In this document: in pieces, positions 16,573 to 26,090 of the stretch
Position numbering within the stretch: the stretch's first letter is position 1
How the letters are laid out: each line of letters begins with the position of its first letter
Assembly (NCBI GenBank): GCA_038210495.1
Contig: JBBQWR010000013.1
Coordinates: 1 to 64,000, forward strand
Source of the DNA: JBBQWR01 sp038210495
GTDB taxonomy: Bacteria; Planctomycetota; Planctomycetia; Pirellulales; DATAWG01
DNA: 64,000 bases
Direction of reading: 5' to 3'
Translations under genes and position numbers: made by a program
The notes under the pieces: generated by a model
What the model saw: the letters and a program-made list of their open reading frames with translations, nothing else
Told to the model about the DNA's origin: nothing
Databases searched by the model: none

Positions 16573-17058
16573 CTAAGACTTATGAGCCCGGTGCTCGGAA
16601 ATTCGCCGAGCCTCCGGGGCCGACTCGACGACCGGATCGTTCAAGTCGCAGAAAAGTTTCGCGCGAAGTTTTTCGAGTTGAGCACGATGACCGCGAAATG
16701 AGGGCAGTTCACCAGCCGTCTCGAAGCGATCCACCTCGATGAACAAACTGGCCGGCTGCGCCAAATTTTGAGCACGGGCGATCGCCAACAGCAGTCGCCG
16801 CTGGCCGCTCGAAAGTTCGTGGGCTTTGCACAAGCTTTTGAACAGCTGCTTCGGGTCGTTGTACAACTGCGGCCCCTCTTGGCGGTTCATGACCCGGTTG
16901 AGCAGCCACAAAAACACGAGCACGCACAGCAGCACGATTACGCTGGCGATCAATAGCGTGGCGTCCAGCTTGGAATGATCGACGCGGAAGTCGCGTCCCA
17001 TTTCGCGCCAGCGATCGGACTGGGCCAAAAGCTTCGCCGACAGTGAAGCGATGTTCAC
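16573..17058 (-). CDS. membrane-anchored hypothetical protein
   Basis: A 161-residue protein with one transmembrane helix near residues 34-57 (LLIASVIVLLCVLVFLWLL). The cytoplasmic part contains a helical domain beginning DPKQLFKSLCKAHELSSGQR and continuing ASLFIEVDRFETA, a pattern I recall in planctomycete proteins without a named domain. It overlaps the upstream HEAT-repeat gene by four bases (ATGA), so the two are translationally coupled and probably act together. Function unknown. Confidence 0.7.
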   Translation of the reverse strand: MNIASLSAKLLAQSDRWREMGRDFRVDHSKLDATLLIASVIVLLCVLVFLWLLNRVMNRQEGPQLYNDPKQLFKSLCKAHELSSGQRRLLLAIARAQNLAQPASLFIEVDRFETAGELPSFRGHRAQLEKLRAKLFCDLNDPVVESAPEARRISEHRAHKS

Positions 17059-18701
17059 AGCTGAAACTCCTGGGTGGGCGGCAGAAGTGATTCGGTCGGC
17101 CCAAGCGGCGCCGGCTGAGATTGCGAGGGTATTTCAGGGCCAAATGGTTTCAGGCCAGCGTCGGCCGCCTCGCGAACCACGAGACTGCGATCCTCCAGGG
17201 CCTTCTCCAGCGCGGCTCGAGACCGGGGCGTGTTGCAAGCGCCCAGCGCCCGGGCGACCTCGGACCGAACCAAGTGATCTTCGTCGGCCAGGCGAGCGAT
17301 CAGCGCCTCTTCGAGTTGCTCGGCGACATTCAGCGCGACTACGACTTTCACGGCCCGCAGCCTGCGGGTGCGCGATTTGGCGACAAGTTCTTGTCGCACG
17401 CCGTCCAAGGCTTCGAAATCGATTTTGCGAACCATCTCCCCCGTGGTGCGGCGAATATCATCGTCGAGGATATCGAACGACGCCAAGAATCGGCTGAACG
17501 TGAATTCGGCCAAATTCTCGCGAACGGCCCGCCGCACGATATCGTGTGGGCTGGCGACCATGTCGACCAAACGTCCCAGCACGCCGGGAATTCCTCGCGG
17601 CCGAAGTTGGCCGACGGCGTTGGCTTGCACTTGCGGATCGGGATCGTCGAGAGCCTTCAGAGCCAAGGCATTCGCCTCGGCGCCATTAAACTTCGCGAGC
17701 GCCGCCGACGCCGCCCGCCGCCCTCCGACGCGGCCATGCAGGGTGAGGAATTCGATCACCGTGAAGACCGATTTGCGGGCCATGCCCGACCGAACGGCGA
17801 GTTGCACGGCGCCGAACTGCGCGTTGTCGTCCAACTCGCGCAGCAGCGAAAAGTCGCCTTGAAGCCACGGAACCGTATCGATCTTTTTGACATTCATCGC
17901 CACGTTGCCGGTCGGCTCATAGCCGATTTTGCGAACCAGACTTTCCACGAACTTGAGATCGCTCCGATGAGCCAAGAGCGTGAGCGACGACGAAGGAGCA
18001 TGCGGATCGTCCAAGAAACTTAGCACCAACCGGAAGATTCCTGGGCGATGGCTATGCGTCAGCACTTCGACGATCGGACGATAAGATGAGTCGAGCGGGT
18101 CGGCCAAAATCGTCTTAAGCGTCGCGTTGTCGCGGTGAACGAGCAGCAAAAAAGCCTCGATCACCGCCAGAATACGATGCTTGGCGAACCGCTTGACCGA
18201 GCCTTCAAGGCTCCCGATGACGTGTTGTCTGGCCAACTGCGGATCCCGGCGATTGCGGTAATCTCGCCGAGCCGCCAATTCTTCGTAGAGGAGCTCCGCC
18301 AACTGGAGGACCGTCGCTGTCGCCATCTCGCGATTCGGGTTCGATTCGTCTTCAGCCGCGTTTATGAGCGCCGGCATCAAATCGTATTCGTGGAACCAGA
18401 GAATGGCCTGACAGCCGTTTTGGCACAGTTGCGGTTCGGCCGCGAGCACGGCGTCGCGCAGCGCGGCCGACATGCGGCCATGCCGTTGATCAATGATCGA
18501 CCGCCAGCGCTCGTCGAACTGGTGCAGCCGGCGAACGATTTCCTTTTGGCCGGTCACGCTGTGTCGGTCCAGAATCGCCCGCAGGGCTTGTTCGCTAACC
18601 GACGCATGCGCGGAATCGAGCGCCGGGATGAGGAGCCCAATGGCGGCCTCATTTTTGGTCTTCGTCAACAGTCGAAATGTCGTGGCCAGACCTTGAGTCA
18701 C
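17055..18701 (-). CDS. HEAT-repeat protein
   Basis: A helical-repeat protein of about 548 residues. Repeats of HEAT/PBS-lyase type are plain in the C-terminal half, for example ALKALDDPDPQVQANAVGQL, MVASPHDIVRRAVRENLAEF, LADEDHLVRSEVARALGAC and ALEDRSLVVREAADAGL. Such proteins serve as scaffolds or adaptors. No signal peptide or enzyme motif is seen. The start is uncertain: I use a GTG at 18701 opening VTQGLATTF; the frame stays open to 18806 but that part looks non-coding. It is coupled to the membrane protein downstream by an ATGA overlap. Confidence 0.75.
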   Translation of the reverse strand: MTQGLATTFRLLTKTKNEAAIGLLIPALDSAHASVSEQALRAILDRHSVTGQKEIVRRLHQFDERWRSIIDQRHGRMSAALRDAVLAAEPQLCQNGCQAILWFHEYDLMPALINAAEDESNPNREMATATVLQLAELLYEELAARRDYRNRRDPQLARQHVIGSLEGSVKRFAKHRILAVIEAFLLLVHRDNATLKTILADPLDSSYRPIVEVLTHSHRPGIFRLVLSFLDDPHAPSSSLTLLAHRSDLKFVESLVRKIGYEPTGNVAMNVKKIDTVPWLQGDFSLLRELDDNAQFGAVQLAVRSGMARKSVFTVIEFLTLHGRVGGRRAASAALAKFNGAEANALALKALDDPDPQVQANAVGQLRPRGIPGVLGRLVDMVASPHDIVRRAVRENLAEFTFSRFLASFDILDDDIRRTTGEMVRKIDFEALDGVRQELVAKSRTRRLRAVKVVVALNVAEQLEEALIARLADEDHLVRSEVARALGACNTPRSRAALEKALEDRSLVVREAADAGLKPFGPEIPSQSQPAPLGPTESLLPPTQEFQL

Positions 18702-18736
18702 AGCGATCGGTCGTCGGGGTTGATGATAGGTCGCAC

Positions 18737-18778
18737 TCCTGGCGTGCTTCCTTTGCCCGGCCAATGGGCACGCCAGGA
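18737..18778. repeat. 11-base perfect inverted repeat in divergent promoter region
   Basis: TCCTGGCGTGC at 18737-18747 is perfectly inverted as GCACGCCAGGA at 18768-18778 with a 20-base loop. It lies between the divergent HEAT gene and the small gene at 19009. No T-run follows. It could be a dispersed palindrome or a regulatory hairpin in the HEAT transcript. Confidence 0.6.
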
Positions 18779-19008
18779 CGCGGTAGCCAAATTTGCATCG
18801 TCTCAATCGGGCGGCAAACTCTATCGAGCCTGCGGGGTTCCACCGCCTTCGCTGCGGCTGCGGCTACATCACCTGTGGGGTGCTTGCTTTCTCCGCGGCC
18901 CGGGTGGAAACTAAACGAGTCGATTCTAACGGTCCTCACCGCGAACTAATCGTTACGTTCGCCGCTCCCCCCCGCCTCGATCGCGATTACCCAGCGAGTC
19001 TGCGAATT

Positions 19009-19284
19009 ATGCCGATTCCCCTATCTGCGCCGGAAGTAATGAATCGGGAGTTTCCCGAAATCAGGGCTCGCCTGTTGCAATTAGGAGCGGCGCTCGACCG
19101 CATGGACCGGGCCTCGGGATCGGCCCAGAGCGATGCGCGACTGGCGAAGGTTCGCGAAGCGCTTGGAATCCTGGCGAATCCGCAAGTCGCGTCTTCCGAC
19201 GGCGTGCCAAACCGCGCGGAGGAACTTCAACTGCTTTTCTCGTTGGCGTATGAGGCGAATTGGAAGCAAAATTTTGATTCGTAA
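19009..19284 (+). CDS. small conserved hypothetical protein
   Basis: A 91-residue soluble protein, mainly helical (EIRARLLQLGAALDRMDRA, ARLAKVREALGIL, NRAEELQLLFSLAYEANW). I recall comparable small planctomycete proteins of unknown role. I use the ATG at 19009; upstream codons in the same frame are poor coding sequence. It precedes a broken gene on the same strand. No function can be offered. Confidence 0.6.
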   Translation: MPIPLSAPEVMNREFPEIRARLLQLGAALDRMDRASGSAQSDARLAKVREALGILANPQVASSDGVPNRAEELQLLFSLAYEANWKQNFDS

Positions 19285-19326
19285 CGCGACACATTCCCCG
19301 CGACCTTTTCAGGAACGGAAAATTCC

Positions 19327-19668
19327 ATGTCTGGGACCACTGCCCGAACTTTTGACCGCGATGAACCAGCGAGACGGTAAGCGAATTGTCATTTTCAAAC
19401 GGACCGCGGCGTCGAACGCATCTTCTACCTGAAAAACGCGCCGCCGAAAGAGATCCGCTTTTTGGAGATAAACCACCTCATCTCAGAAACGACCGCTCTT
19501 GAGCCGATCGATTTTGCGGTCGACATCGACGGGACTGAAGGACATTCCCTCATTGTGCTCGACGTGACTCCTTACCCCTGGGCGGCGATTCAACGTGGCG
19601 AGTTCGAGTTGCCCCCAGGGTGGAGCCTCGACGGCATGCAAGAACTCCTCCGCGCGGTCGGCGAATGA
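19327..19668 (+). pseudogene. small hypothetical gene interrupted by an in-frame stop
   Basis: Read from ATG 19327, the frame is open to 19668 (114 codons) except for one TAA at 19378-19380, codon 18. The part after the stop is convincing protein: FQTDRGVERIFYLKNAPPK, EIRFLEINHLISETT and VDIDGTEGHSLIVLDVTP. The first 17 codons read MSGTTARTFDRDEPARR. A TAT or TAC to TAA change would explain it. Alternatively translation begins downstream at a TTG (19462), giving a 68-residue product. I recall a planctomycete family of about this size but not its function. Confidence 0.55.
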
Positions 19669-19794
19669 ATAACGCTCAGAGGTTGTGGTGGCGCCAAGCC
19701 CAATCCGACTTAAATCTGCGTTAACGGAACTGACGCCCGTTAGAGTGTTGCCGTCATACTCAGATCAAAGGCAATTAGAATTAGTCCTCACAAA

Positions 19795-20691
19795 ATGCCT
19801 AATTACTTCGATCCGCATATTCACATGGTCTCGCGGACGACCGACGATTACGAGATGCTGGCCAAAATGGGCTGCGTGGGGATGAGCGAGCCGGCTTTTT
19901 GGGCCGGGTTCGATCGGAGCAGCGCCGATAGCTTTCGCGATTATTTCCGGCAGCTCACCGATTTCGAGCCCCGGCGGGCCGGCGCCTATGGCATCGCGCA
20001 TTTCACCTGGATCTGCATCAATGCCAAGGAAGCCGAGAACGTCAGCTTGGCTCGCGATGTAATTCGGCTGATGCCCGAGTTTCTCGGTTTGCCCGGCGTG
20101 CTGGGAGTGGGCGAAATCGGCCTGAACAAGAACACGCGAAACGAGTCGCTGATCTTTTTCGAGCAGGTCGAACTGGCCGACAAGCTGAACGAGCAGATTC
20201 TGATCCACACGCCCCACCTCGAAGACAAATACAAGGGCACGCGGATGATCTTGGACATGCTGGCTCAGTTTGGCCACCTCGAGCGGCGGCGGGTGCTGGT
20301 GGATCACGTCGAGGAGCATACGATTCGCCATGTGCTCGACGCGGGATATTGGGCCGGCATGACGCTGTATCCCGTTAGCAAATGCACGCCAGATCGGGCG
20401 GTCGACATGGTTGAAATCTATGGCCCCGAGCGGCTCTTGGTAAACTCCGCTGGCGACTGGGGGCCCTCGAAGCCGACCGCCGTGCCCGATTTTATCTTGG
20501 CAATGCGGCGTCGCGGGCATCCGGAATCGCTGATTCGGCGCGTGGTCTATGAAAACCCGCTCGAGTTTTTCCGCCAGAGCCGGAATTTCAAATTCACGCC
20601 GCCTGACCAGATCGTCAGCGATCCATCGCCCGCGTCCACAAGCAATGGGTTGCATCCGCGCGATTCGGCGAGCAGAATAGCGGCGACGTGA
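19795..20691 (+). CDS. TatD-family metal-dependent hydrolase, EboB-like
   Basis: A 298-residue TIM-barrel amidohydrolase of the TatD family. Metal ligands fit the DPHIHMVSRTTDDYE opening (HxH), the glutamate in VGEIGLNK, the histidines in ILIHTPHLE and LVDHVEEHT, and the aspartate in NSAGDWGPS. The sequence resembles EboB, the TatD-like member of the ebo metabolite-export cluster, more closely than housekeeping TatD nucleases; this is from memory of family features. The other ebo genes are not adjacent, although a phosphodiesterase (35700) and an isomerase (37734) of related type are in the window. The C-terminal 25 residues are a low-complexity tail. Confidence 0.75.
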   Translation: MPNYFDPHIHMVSRTTDDYEMLAKMGCVGMSEPAFWAGFDRSSADSFRDYFRQLTDFEPRRAGAYGIAHFTWICINAKEAENVSLARDVIRLMPEFLGLPGVLGVGEIGLNKNTRNESLIFFEQVELADKLNEQILIHTPHLEDKYKGTRMILDMLAQFGHLERRRVLVDHVEEHTIRHVLDAGYWAGMTLYPVSKCTPDRAVDMVEIYGPERLLVNSAGDWGPSKPTAVPDFILAMRRRGHPESLIRRVVYENPLEFFRQSRNFKFTPPDQIVSDPSPASTSNGLHPRDSASRIAAT

Positions 20692-20788
20692 GACTTGGTC
20701 AGTTTATTGGCAGTGATATTACTTAATCGGTCGGTCCCCCGCAGCGAGTGGCCGGCGGCTGATTTTCGTTAAAAAGGATGCAAGTACG

Positions 20789-22357
20789 ATGATGTGCAAC
20801 TTGAGGGGGCTGTCGAAATTTTTGGTCGGGCTTTCGCTGCTGATTGCGTTCCGGCTCGCCGCGGCCGAGCAAACGCCCATCGAACAACAGGCAGCCGAGG
20901 CCGGCTTCAAGCCGATCTTCAATGGCCACGATCTGGCCGGCTGGGATGGCGATCCCAAGCATTGGTCCGTAAAAGACGGCGCCATCGTCGGCGAGACAGC
21001 GGCCGACAATCCGCTGAAGCAGAATTCGTTTTGCATCTGGAGGCAGGGACAGGTCGACGACTTCGAGCTCCGCTGTTCTTACCGATTGACTAGCGACTGG
21101 GGCAACTCGGGCATCCAATACCGTAGCAAGGAACTGAAGGATGTCGCCCCCTGGGCTGTGGGCGGGTATCAAGCCGATATCGAGTCGGGCGACACATACA
21201 CCGGAATTCTCTACGAAGAGCGCGGCCGCGGCATTTTGGCCAAGCGGGGCGAGCAGGTCACGATCGGCGCCGACGGCAAAATCACGCAGGGCCCGCCGAT
21301 CGGAGACGGCAAGGAACTGCTCAGCAAGATCAACAAGAAAGAGTGGAACGACTATGTCGTCATCGCGCAGGGCAACCATCTGGTCCAAAAGATCAATGGC
21401 CAAGTCATGGCCGACATCACGGACAACGACGAGCGGGCCGGCCAACGGGCCTTCAGCGGCATCTTGGCGCTGCAGCTTCACGCCGGTCAGCCGATGCACG
21501 TCGAATTCAAGAACATCCGGCTCAAGCGCCTCAAGCTGACCGATCGCAAAAAGGTCGTGTTGGTCGCGGGCGCGCGCAGCCACGGTCCCGGCGAGCATGA
21601 ATTCAACGCCGGCTCCCTGCTGCTCAAAAAGTGCTTGGACGAGAACGCTCCGCAGGTCTTGGCGGCCGTGTATCTCAGCGGCTGGCCGGACGACCCAACA
21701 GCGTTCGACAATGCCGACGCGATCATGATTTATTCCGACGGGGGCGGTGGACATCCCGTAGCGCAGCGAAATCGACTGCAAGAAATCGACCAACTCGCCA
21801 AGAAAGGCGTCGGCGTCTTGTGCGCCCACTATGCGGTCGAAGTGGAGAAGGGCAAAGGGGGGCCTGAACTCACGCGCTGGATCGGCGGCTATTTCGAAAC
21901 CTTCTGGTCGGTGAATCCGACCTGGATGATGACTGGCGCCAAACTGGCTAAGGACCACCCGATTACTCGGGGCGTGAAGCCGTTCGATATTCAAGACGAG
22001 TGGTACTACCACATGCGGTTTCGCGACCACATGGAAGGCGTGACGCCGATTCTCAGCGCCGTTCCGCCCGATAACACTCGCCAAGGCCACGATGACGCAC
22101 ACGGCGGCAATCCGGCCGTGCGGGCGGATGTCGGGAAGAACGTCAGCGAGGTTCTGTGTTGGGCGGCCGAACGGCCCGACGGCGGCCGGGGCTATGGCTT
22201 CACCGGCGGCCATTACCATAAAAACTGGGGCAACGACGATTACCGCAAACTGATGCTCAACGCGATCTTGTGGACGGCCAAGGCTGACGTGCCGGCACAG
22301 GGGGTCGAATCCAAGGTGACGGAGGAGGACCTGAAAGCGAACCTCGACAAAAAATAG
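20789..22357 (+). CDS. secreted DUF1080 (3-keto-disaccharide hydrolase) and ThuA-like fusion
   Basis: A 522-residue exported protein with two domains. After a signal peptide (to about residue 27) residues 35-250 form a concanavalin-like DUF1080 domain (FKPIFNGHDLAGWDGD, GNSGIQYRSKEL, GYQADIESGDTYTG), a family linked to 3-keto-glycoside hydrolysis. Residues 255-505 form a ThuA-like glutamine-amidotransferase-fold domain (VVLVAGARSHGPGEHEF, LCAHYAVEV, YGFTGGHYHKNW). Both families are expanded in planctomycetes and linked to sugar degradation. An AAGGA lies upstream of the ATG pair. No sugar dehydrogenase is nearby. Confidence 0.85.
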   Translation: MMCNLRGLSKFLVGLSLLIAFRLAAAEQTPIEQQAAEAGFKPIFNGHDLAGWDGDPKHWSVKDGAIVGETAADNPLKQNSFCIWRQGQVDDFELRCSYRLTSDWGNSGIQYRSKELKDVAPWAVGGYQADIESGDTYTGILYEERGRGILAKRGEQVTIGADGKITQGPPIGDGKELLSKINKKEWNDYVVIAQGNHLVQKINGQVMADITDNDERAGQRAFSGILALQLHAGQPMHVEFKNIRLKRLKLTDRKKVVLVAGARSHGPGEHEFNAGSLLLKKCLDENAPQVLAAVYLSGWPDDPTAFDNADAIMIYSDGGGGHPVAQRNRLQEIDQLAKKGVGVLCAHYAVEVEKGKGGPELTRWIGGYFETFWSVNPTWMMTGAKLAKDHPITRGVKPFDIQDEWYYHMRFRDHMEGVTPILSAVPPDNTRQGHDDAHGGNPAVRADVGKNVSEVLCWAAERPDGGRGYGFTGGHYHKNWGNDDYRKLMLNAILWTAKADVPAQGVESKVTEEDLKANLDKK

Positions 22358-22405
22358 GTCGATTCGCGGTTTTAAAAAGCACTTCGAAAGGTTGGAACGG
22401 CTTCC

Positions 22406-22440
22406 TGGGGCTTCGGCCAGAACGCCTTTAGCCCCGGCCA
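22406..22440. repeat. family B palindromic repeat, copy 3
   Basis: TGGGGCTTCGGCCAGAACGC followed by CTTTAGCCCCGGCCA matches the palindromes at 215, 16462 and 31694 with some substitutions. It lies 50 bases after the DUF1080-ThuA stop. Confidence 0.6.
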
Positions 22441-22484
22441 CGCTGTGTTTTGCTAGCGCGTTCTCAACGTGACTCGATTGAACC

Positions 22485-22519
22485 AGCGGTCCTAGCGGCT
22501 ATGGGCCGCTGGGACCGTT
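22485..22519. repeat. strong hairpin between secreted-protein genes
   Basis: AGCGGTCCTAGCGGC (22485-22499) pairs with GCCGCTGGGACCGTT (22505-22519) over all 15 positions allowing two G-U pairs, with a five-base loop. The following bases are A/T-rich but lack a clean T-run, so it may be a weak terminator of the upstream gene or another dispersed palindrome. Confidence 0.6.
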
Positions 22520-22776
22520 AAAATTAGTATTTCTTGCCTCATTTTTCTTGACGTCACAACCCAACCCGTTTAGGCTGGAGCTTCCCGCTACTGGCGCGGG
22601 TTGCCCGAGCTGCCTTGCCGCTTTGAGGGATCTGGCCGGCTTTTTGCCTGACCGGGCACTAGACGTGGATCTCCGCGGGTTGGACCGAGCGGCAACCGCG
22701 GCGCACGGCCTTGGGAAGGGTGGGCGCTTTCCCATTTACCCTCAACACGCATCAGCATTCATTGGAGCGATTTTAG

Positions 22777-24348
22777 ATGTCTTTTCTTCCCCAGTGGTTT
22801 TTCGGCCGTTCTCCGGCTTCCAATGCGACTAAAACTCGTCGCCCCGAAGGCCTTTCGCGGCGGCGCCGCACATTCGCCGTCGAGCAACTCGAAGCCCGCC
22901 GCGTGCTCGCGGTAACATCGCTCTCGATCTATACGCCCACGCAGTCGATCGTGGCCGGAAACACGACGGGAACCATCAAAGTTCAACTGCTGGATCAATT
23001 CGGAAGAACGGCCAAAGCGCCGATCGGGGGCGAAGTTATTCTGCTCGGCAGCAATTCGGGACAGGGCACGTTTTTGAACGCGGCGGGGACCGCCCCGATC
23101 GCTTCGATTACCATTCCCGTCGGAGCGAGCGCCGCCAGCTTTAAGTACACCGACACGAAGGCCGGCACGCCGCTGCTCACATTGGCCTCTGGCCTTCTCA
23201 AGCCCGCGCATCAAAGTGAGTCGGTGGCTGCTGCGGCTGCGACTCAAATTCTGTTTGTCGACCAAAGTTCTCCGCCGATGCCGTTGCCAATCCAAACCAT
23301 TCAGAACACCGCTCCGGCGACAGTGACGATCGAGTTGTTGGACGCCTTTGGAAATGTGGCCAAGGCCGCCGCGACGAGCACGATAGTGACCGTGACGCGA
23401 AGTCCGCATGGCCCCACAAGGACGATAATCATTGGCGGCGCGGCCGGTCAAGAAGTCGCTTTGAGCGCCGACTCGCCCACGGCCAAGTTGCTCGCCAGTC
23501 AATCGGCCACCACGCAGATCAACAAGATTGTCATCCCGACGGGCCAATCGACGGCGACATTCTTCTACTCCGATACCACCGCGGGCTCGTTCCACGTTTT
23601 TGCCGATAGCGTTCAGCTTGGCTCGGCCCAACAAACGGAAATGACGGCCCCCGACATCGCGCCGACGATCACGGCGCCCGCGACATTGACCATCGCCGCC
23701 GGAGCAACCCAGAGCTTCGCCACGACCGTCCCCCCGATCACGGTTGACGACGTTGACGCCGGCGCAAGTATCGAGACGGTCAAGGTCACGACCATGACGG
23801 GCTCGTTGCTCCAAGGCGCTGTCAACGTCGGCTCCACGGTAACGCTGACCGGAACGATCGCCTCGCTGAAAACTCAGCTTAGTGGTCTTACCTATCAAGC
23901 TGGGGCGGCTGCCGACACGATCAAGATCGTCGCCAACGATGGAACGCTGAGCACGAGCGCCACGATCGTCGTCGGTCTTGCTCCCGACATCGCTCCGACG
24001 ATCACGCCGGGGCCAGGACTCGCGACCGGGTTCACTGTCCCGCTGGGAGCGACGTTCGCTTTCACCGGACCGAACACGCTCACGATCGCGGACGCGGATG
24101 CGACGGCCACTACCATGTTGACCGTAACGCTGTCGGTGACCAACGGCTCGATCGCAAAGTTCGGGGTCCCCCTGAAGACGCTGACGATCACCGATACGCT
24201 CGCCAACATCAACGCGATTCTGATGACGAACGTCACATACATCGCTCCGCCCGCCGGAGCGCCATTCACGTCGGACATTCTGACGATCACCGCGACCGAC
24301 GGCGTGATGCCGGCTAGCCCGGTGTCGATCGGCATTACGCTGATGTAA
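22777..24348 (+). CDS. planctomycete surface protein with Ig/cadherin-like repeats
   Basis: A 523-residue protein. Its N-terminus is basic (TRRPEGLSRRRRTF) and followed by VEQLEARRVLA, the planctomycete export tag seen on very large surface proteins. Residues 50-130 and 150-280 are two similar Ig-like domains (IVAGNTTGTIKVQLLDQFG; TVTIELLDAFGNVAKAA). Residues 285-395 and 400-523 are two cadherin/VCBS-like modules, each beginning APDIAPTI. The GGAG at eight bases supports the ATG at 22777. It probably works in adhesion or the envelope. The protein ends directly after the second module without an anchor. Confidence 0.75.
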   Translation: MSFLPQWFFGRSPASNATKTRRPEGLSRRRRTFAVEQLEARRVLAVTSLSIYTPTQSIVAGNTTGTIKVQLLDQFGRTAKAPIGGEVILLGSNSGQGTFLNAAGTAPIASITIPVGASAASFKYTDTKAGTPLLTLASGLLKPAHQSESVAAAAATQILFVDQSSPPMPLPIQTIQNTAPATVTIELLDAFGNVAKAAATSTIVTVTRSPHGPTRTIIIGGAAGQEVALSADSPTAKLLASQSATTQINKIVIPTGQSTATFFYSDTTAGSFHVFADSVQLGSAQQTEMTAPDIAPTITAPATLTIAAGATQSFATTVPPITVDDVDAGASIETVKVTTMTGSLLQGAVNVGSTVTLTGTIASLKTQLSGLTYQAGAAADTIKIVANDGTLSTSATIVVGLAPDIAPTITPGPGLATGFTVPLGATFAFTGPNTLTIADADATATTMLTVTLSVTNGSIAKFGVPLKTLTITDTLANINAILMTNVTYIAPPAGAPFTSDILTITATDGVMPASPVSIGITLM

Positions 24349-24405
24349 AGCCCAAACGACTTGGGTTCGGCGGCAAGGTCATTTTGGAGCCTGATTGTCT
24401 TTGAG

Positions 24406-24438
24406 CCTCGGAGTTGCGATCGGATTGCAACTCCGAGG
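24406..24438. terminator. perfect 12-base hairpin after the surface-protein gene
   Basis: CCTCGGAGTTGC (24406-24417) is perfectly inverted at 24427-24438 with a nine-base loop, 58 bases past the stop. It lacks a T-run, so termination is likely but not certain. The rest of the 24349-24809 gap shows no gene; the leader of the barrel gene occupies its right part. Confidence 0.45.
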
Positions 24439-24809
24439 ACAGGCTGCGCGTCGTATGGCGGTCAAACTAACCTTGGCAAAGGGGTTTGACTTGCGGCGGT
24501 TAAATATTTCTTCATGGGCTCGCCCGAGCCCGTTTGAGCGATCTGCGCGTGCGACTTCGCGTCTATCCAGCCTATATTCCGGCGGCCGAGTCGTACGTCG
24601 GCGAAATCTGCCGGTTCTTCTGGCTTTCCTGCTTTTTCGGGTTGAGTTGATTCTCCGTTTAATCCGATTAAACCGGTGGTAGGCCTCGTGCGGAGTGCTA
24701 GCGGCCAGTTTTGCCGCAGCGGACTCACGGCGCGTACAAACTAACTCAACTCAAGTCGTTCCCAACCCACCAGTCGCTCAGGCGTTCGCCAAGCAGACGG
24801 AGACACGTC

Positions 24810-26087
24810 ATGAAGGTTTTGCAGTTGGCCGTTGCCGGCGTCGTGATTGCCGTGCTTTCCGCTCCGGTGCTCGCTCAACAAAACGGCTATGGCTATCCCG
24901 CCGGGCAAATGTCGCCCTACGCCGGCGCCCAACGGGGCAACCCGCAGATGACGCCGGGTGGTTATCCGCCCGCAATGCAGGGCTATCCGCAAGCCGGCTA
25001 TCCGCAAGCGGCGCCGGGACAAATGACGGCTGGCGAAATCCAGCAAGCCATGTACGGTCCACCTGGCCCACTAAGTGCTGGACCGATGCCGATGGACGGC
25101 AGCGCCGGCTACGGTCCAGGTGGTTGTGGACCCGGCGGCTGCGGACAGGGCGGAGGCGGTCAGGGTGGCTGCGGGCAAGGTGGCTGCGGCCCTGGCGCCC
25201 AATGCTACGACGACGGCGCCACGCATTACATCTACGGCTCGGCCGAGTTGTTTTACGCCCGCCGGACTAATCAAGCGGTCAATCAAGCCCTCGTCGTCGA
25301 CGCGGCTACGCAAACGACGACCATTGTTTCGGCCGGCGATTTGGGTTTTCGCTATGAGCCGGGCGTTAAGGCCACGGCGGGTTATTTCTTCTCCGCCGGT
25401 TATGGGGTCGAGGGAACTTATTTCGGCCAGTTCGATCACAATACGACCGTCAGCGCGACCAGTCCCACGCCCTCGCTCTCGTTGCCAGGCGTTTTCGGGG
25501 CCGGTTCGACCGACTTCACCGCCGTCGGGGCCATCTCAACCAATTACACCAGTCGAGTACATAACGCCGAAATCAATTTCATCATCCCTTACGGCAGCTT
25601 TCAGTACCTGATCGGCAGCCGATATTTGGAATTGGATGAAAAGCTCGACATCAACGGCACGGATTCGCTCGGCGGAACGTCGGGCGATTATGTAATTACG
25701 ACCGCGAACCATTTATACGGCGGCCAGCTCGGAGCCCGGGGTCAGTGGGAAATCGGCCGATTCATCTTCGACGCTGAAACGAAGGCCGGCGTGTACGCCA
25801 ATTCGGCAAATACGCATCAGAACATTACCGACGCCGGCGTCACCGCGCGGGATGTCGGCGCCCAGGAACGGCAAGTCGCCTTCGTCGGTGAAGTCGCCGT
25901 CTACGGGCTGATTCCGCTGGGCTCGAACTTCACTGCCCGGCTCGGTTACACCGGCATCTGGATCACCGACTTGGCCCTCGCGCCTGACCAATTCGACACC
26001 AGCACGGTAGCCGGCGCCTCGGCGATTTCGATGCGCGGCGCGACGATTATTCACGGCTTCAACGCCGGTATGGAATTCCGTTGGTAA
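24810..26087 (+). CDS. BBP7-family outer membrane beta-barrel protein
   Basis: A 425-residue outer-membrane protein. The start at 24810 follows GGAG and opens a signal peptide MKVLQLAVAGVVIAVLSAPVLAQQ. Residues 25-130 are a low-complexity Gly/Pro/Gln region with tyrosine-proline repeats (QGYPQAGYPQAAPGQ) and cysteine-rich GGCGQGG units. The barrel begins about residue 145 with YIYGSAELFYARRTNQ and ends with GATIIHGFNAGMEFRW, whose final aromatic residue is the normal barrel-assembly signal. Matching BBP7 proteins occur mostly in planctomycetes. Its stop lies only three bases from the stop of the convergent FtsK-like gene. Confidence 0.82.
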   Translation: MKVLQLAVAGVVIAVLSAPVLAQQNGYGYPAGQMSPYAGAQRGNPQMTPGGYPPAMQGYPQAGYPQAAPGQMTAGEIQQAMYGPPGPLSAGPMPMDGSAGYGPGGCGPGGCGQGGGGQGGCGQGGCGPGAQCYDDGATHYIYGSAELFYARRTNQAVNQALVVDAATQTTTIVSAGDLGFRYEPGVKATAGYFFSAGYGVEGTYFGQFDHNTTVSATSPTPSLSLPGVFGAGSTDFTAVGAISTNYTSRVHNAEINFIIPYGSFQYLIGSRYLELDEKLDINGTDSLGGTSGDYVITTANHLYGGQLGARGQWEIGRFIFDAETKAGVYANSANTHQNITDAGVTARDVGAQERQVAFVGEVAVYGLIPLGSNFTARLGYTGIWITDLALAPDQFDTSTVAGASAISMRGATIIHGFNAGMEFRW

Positions 26088-26090
26088 AAA

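Noticed and set aside
20723..22441. A 572-codon minus-strand frame opposite the DUF1080-ThuA gene
   Set aside because: The plus strand has the recognisable DUF1080 and ThuA domains; the reverse frame has none.
22501..22770. Possible structured RNA around the strong hairpin after the DUF1080-ThuA gene
   Set aside because: Only a single hairpin is visible with no consensus features of known RNAs; kept as a repeat.
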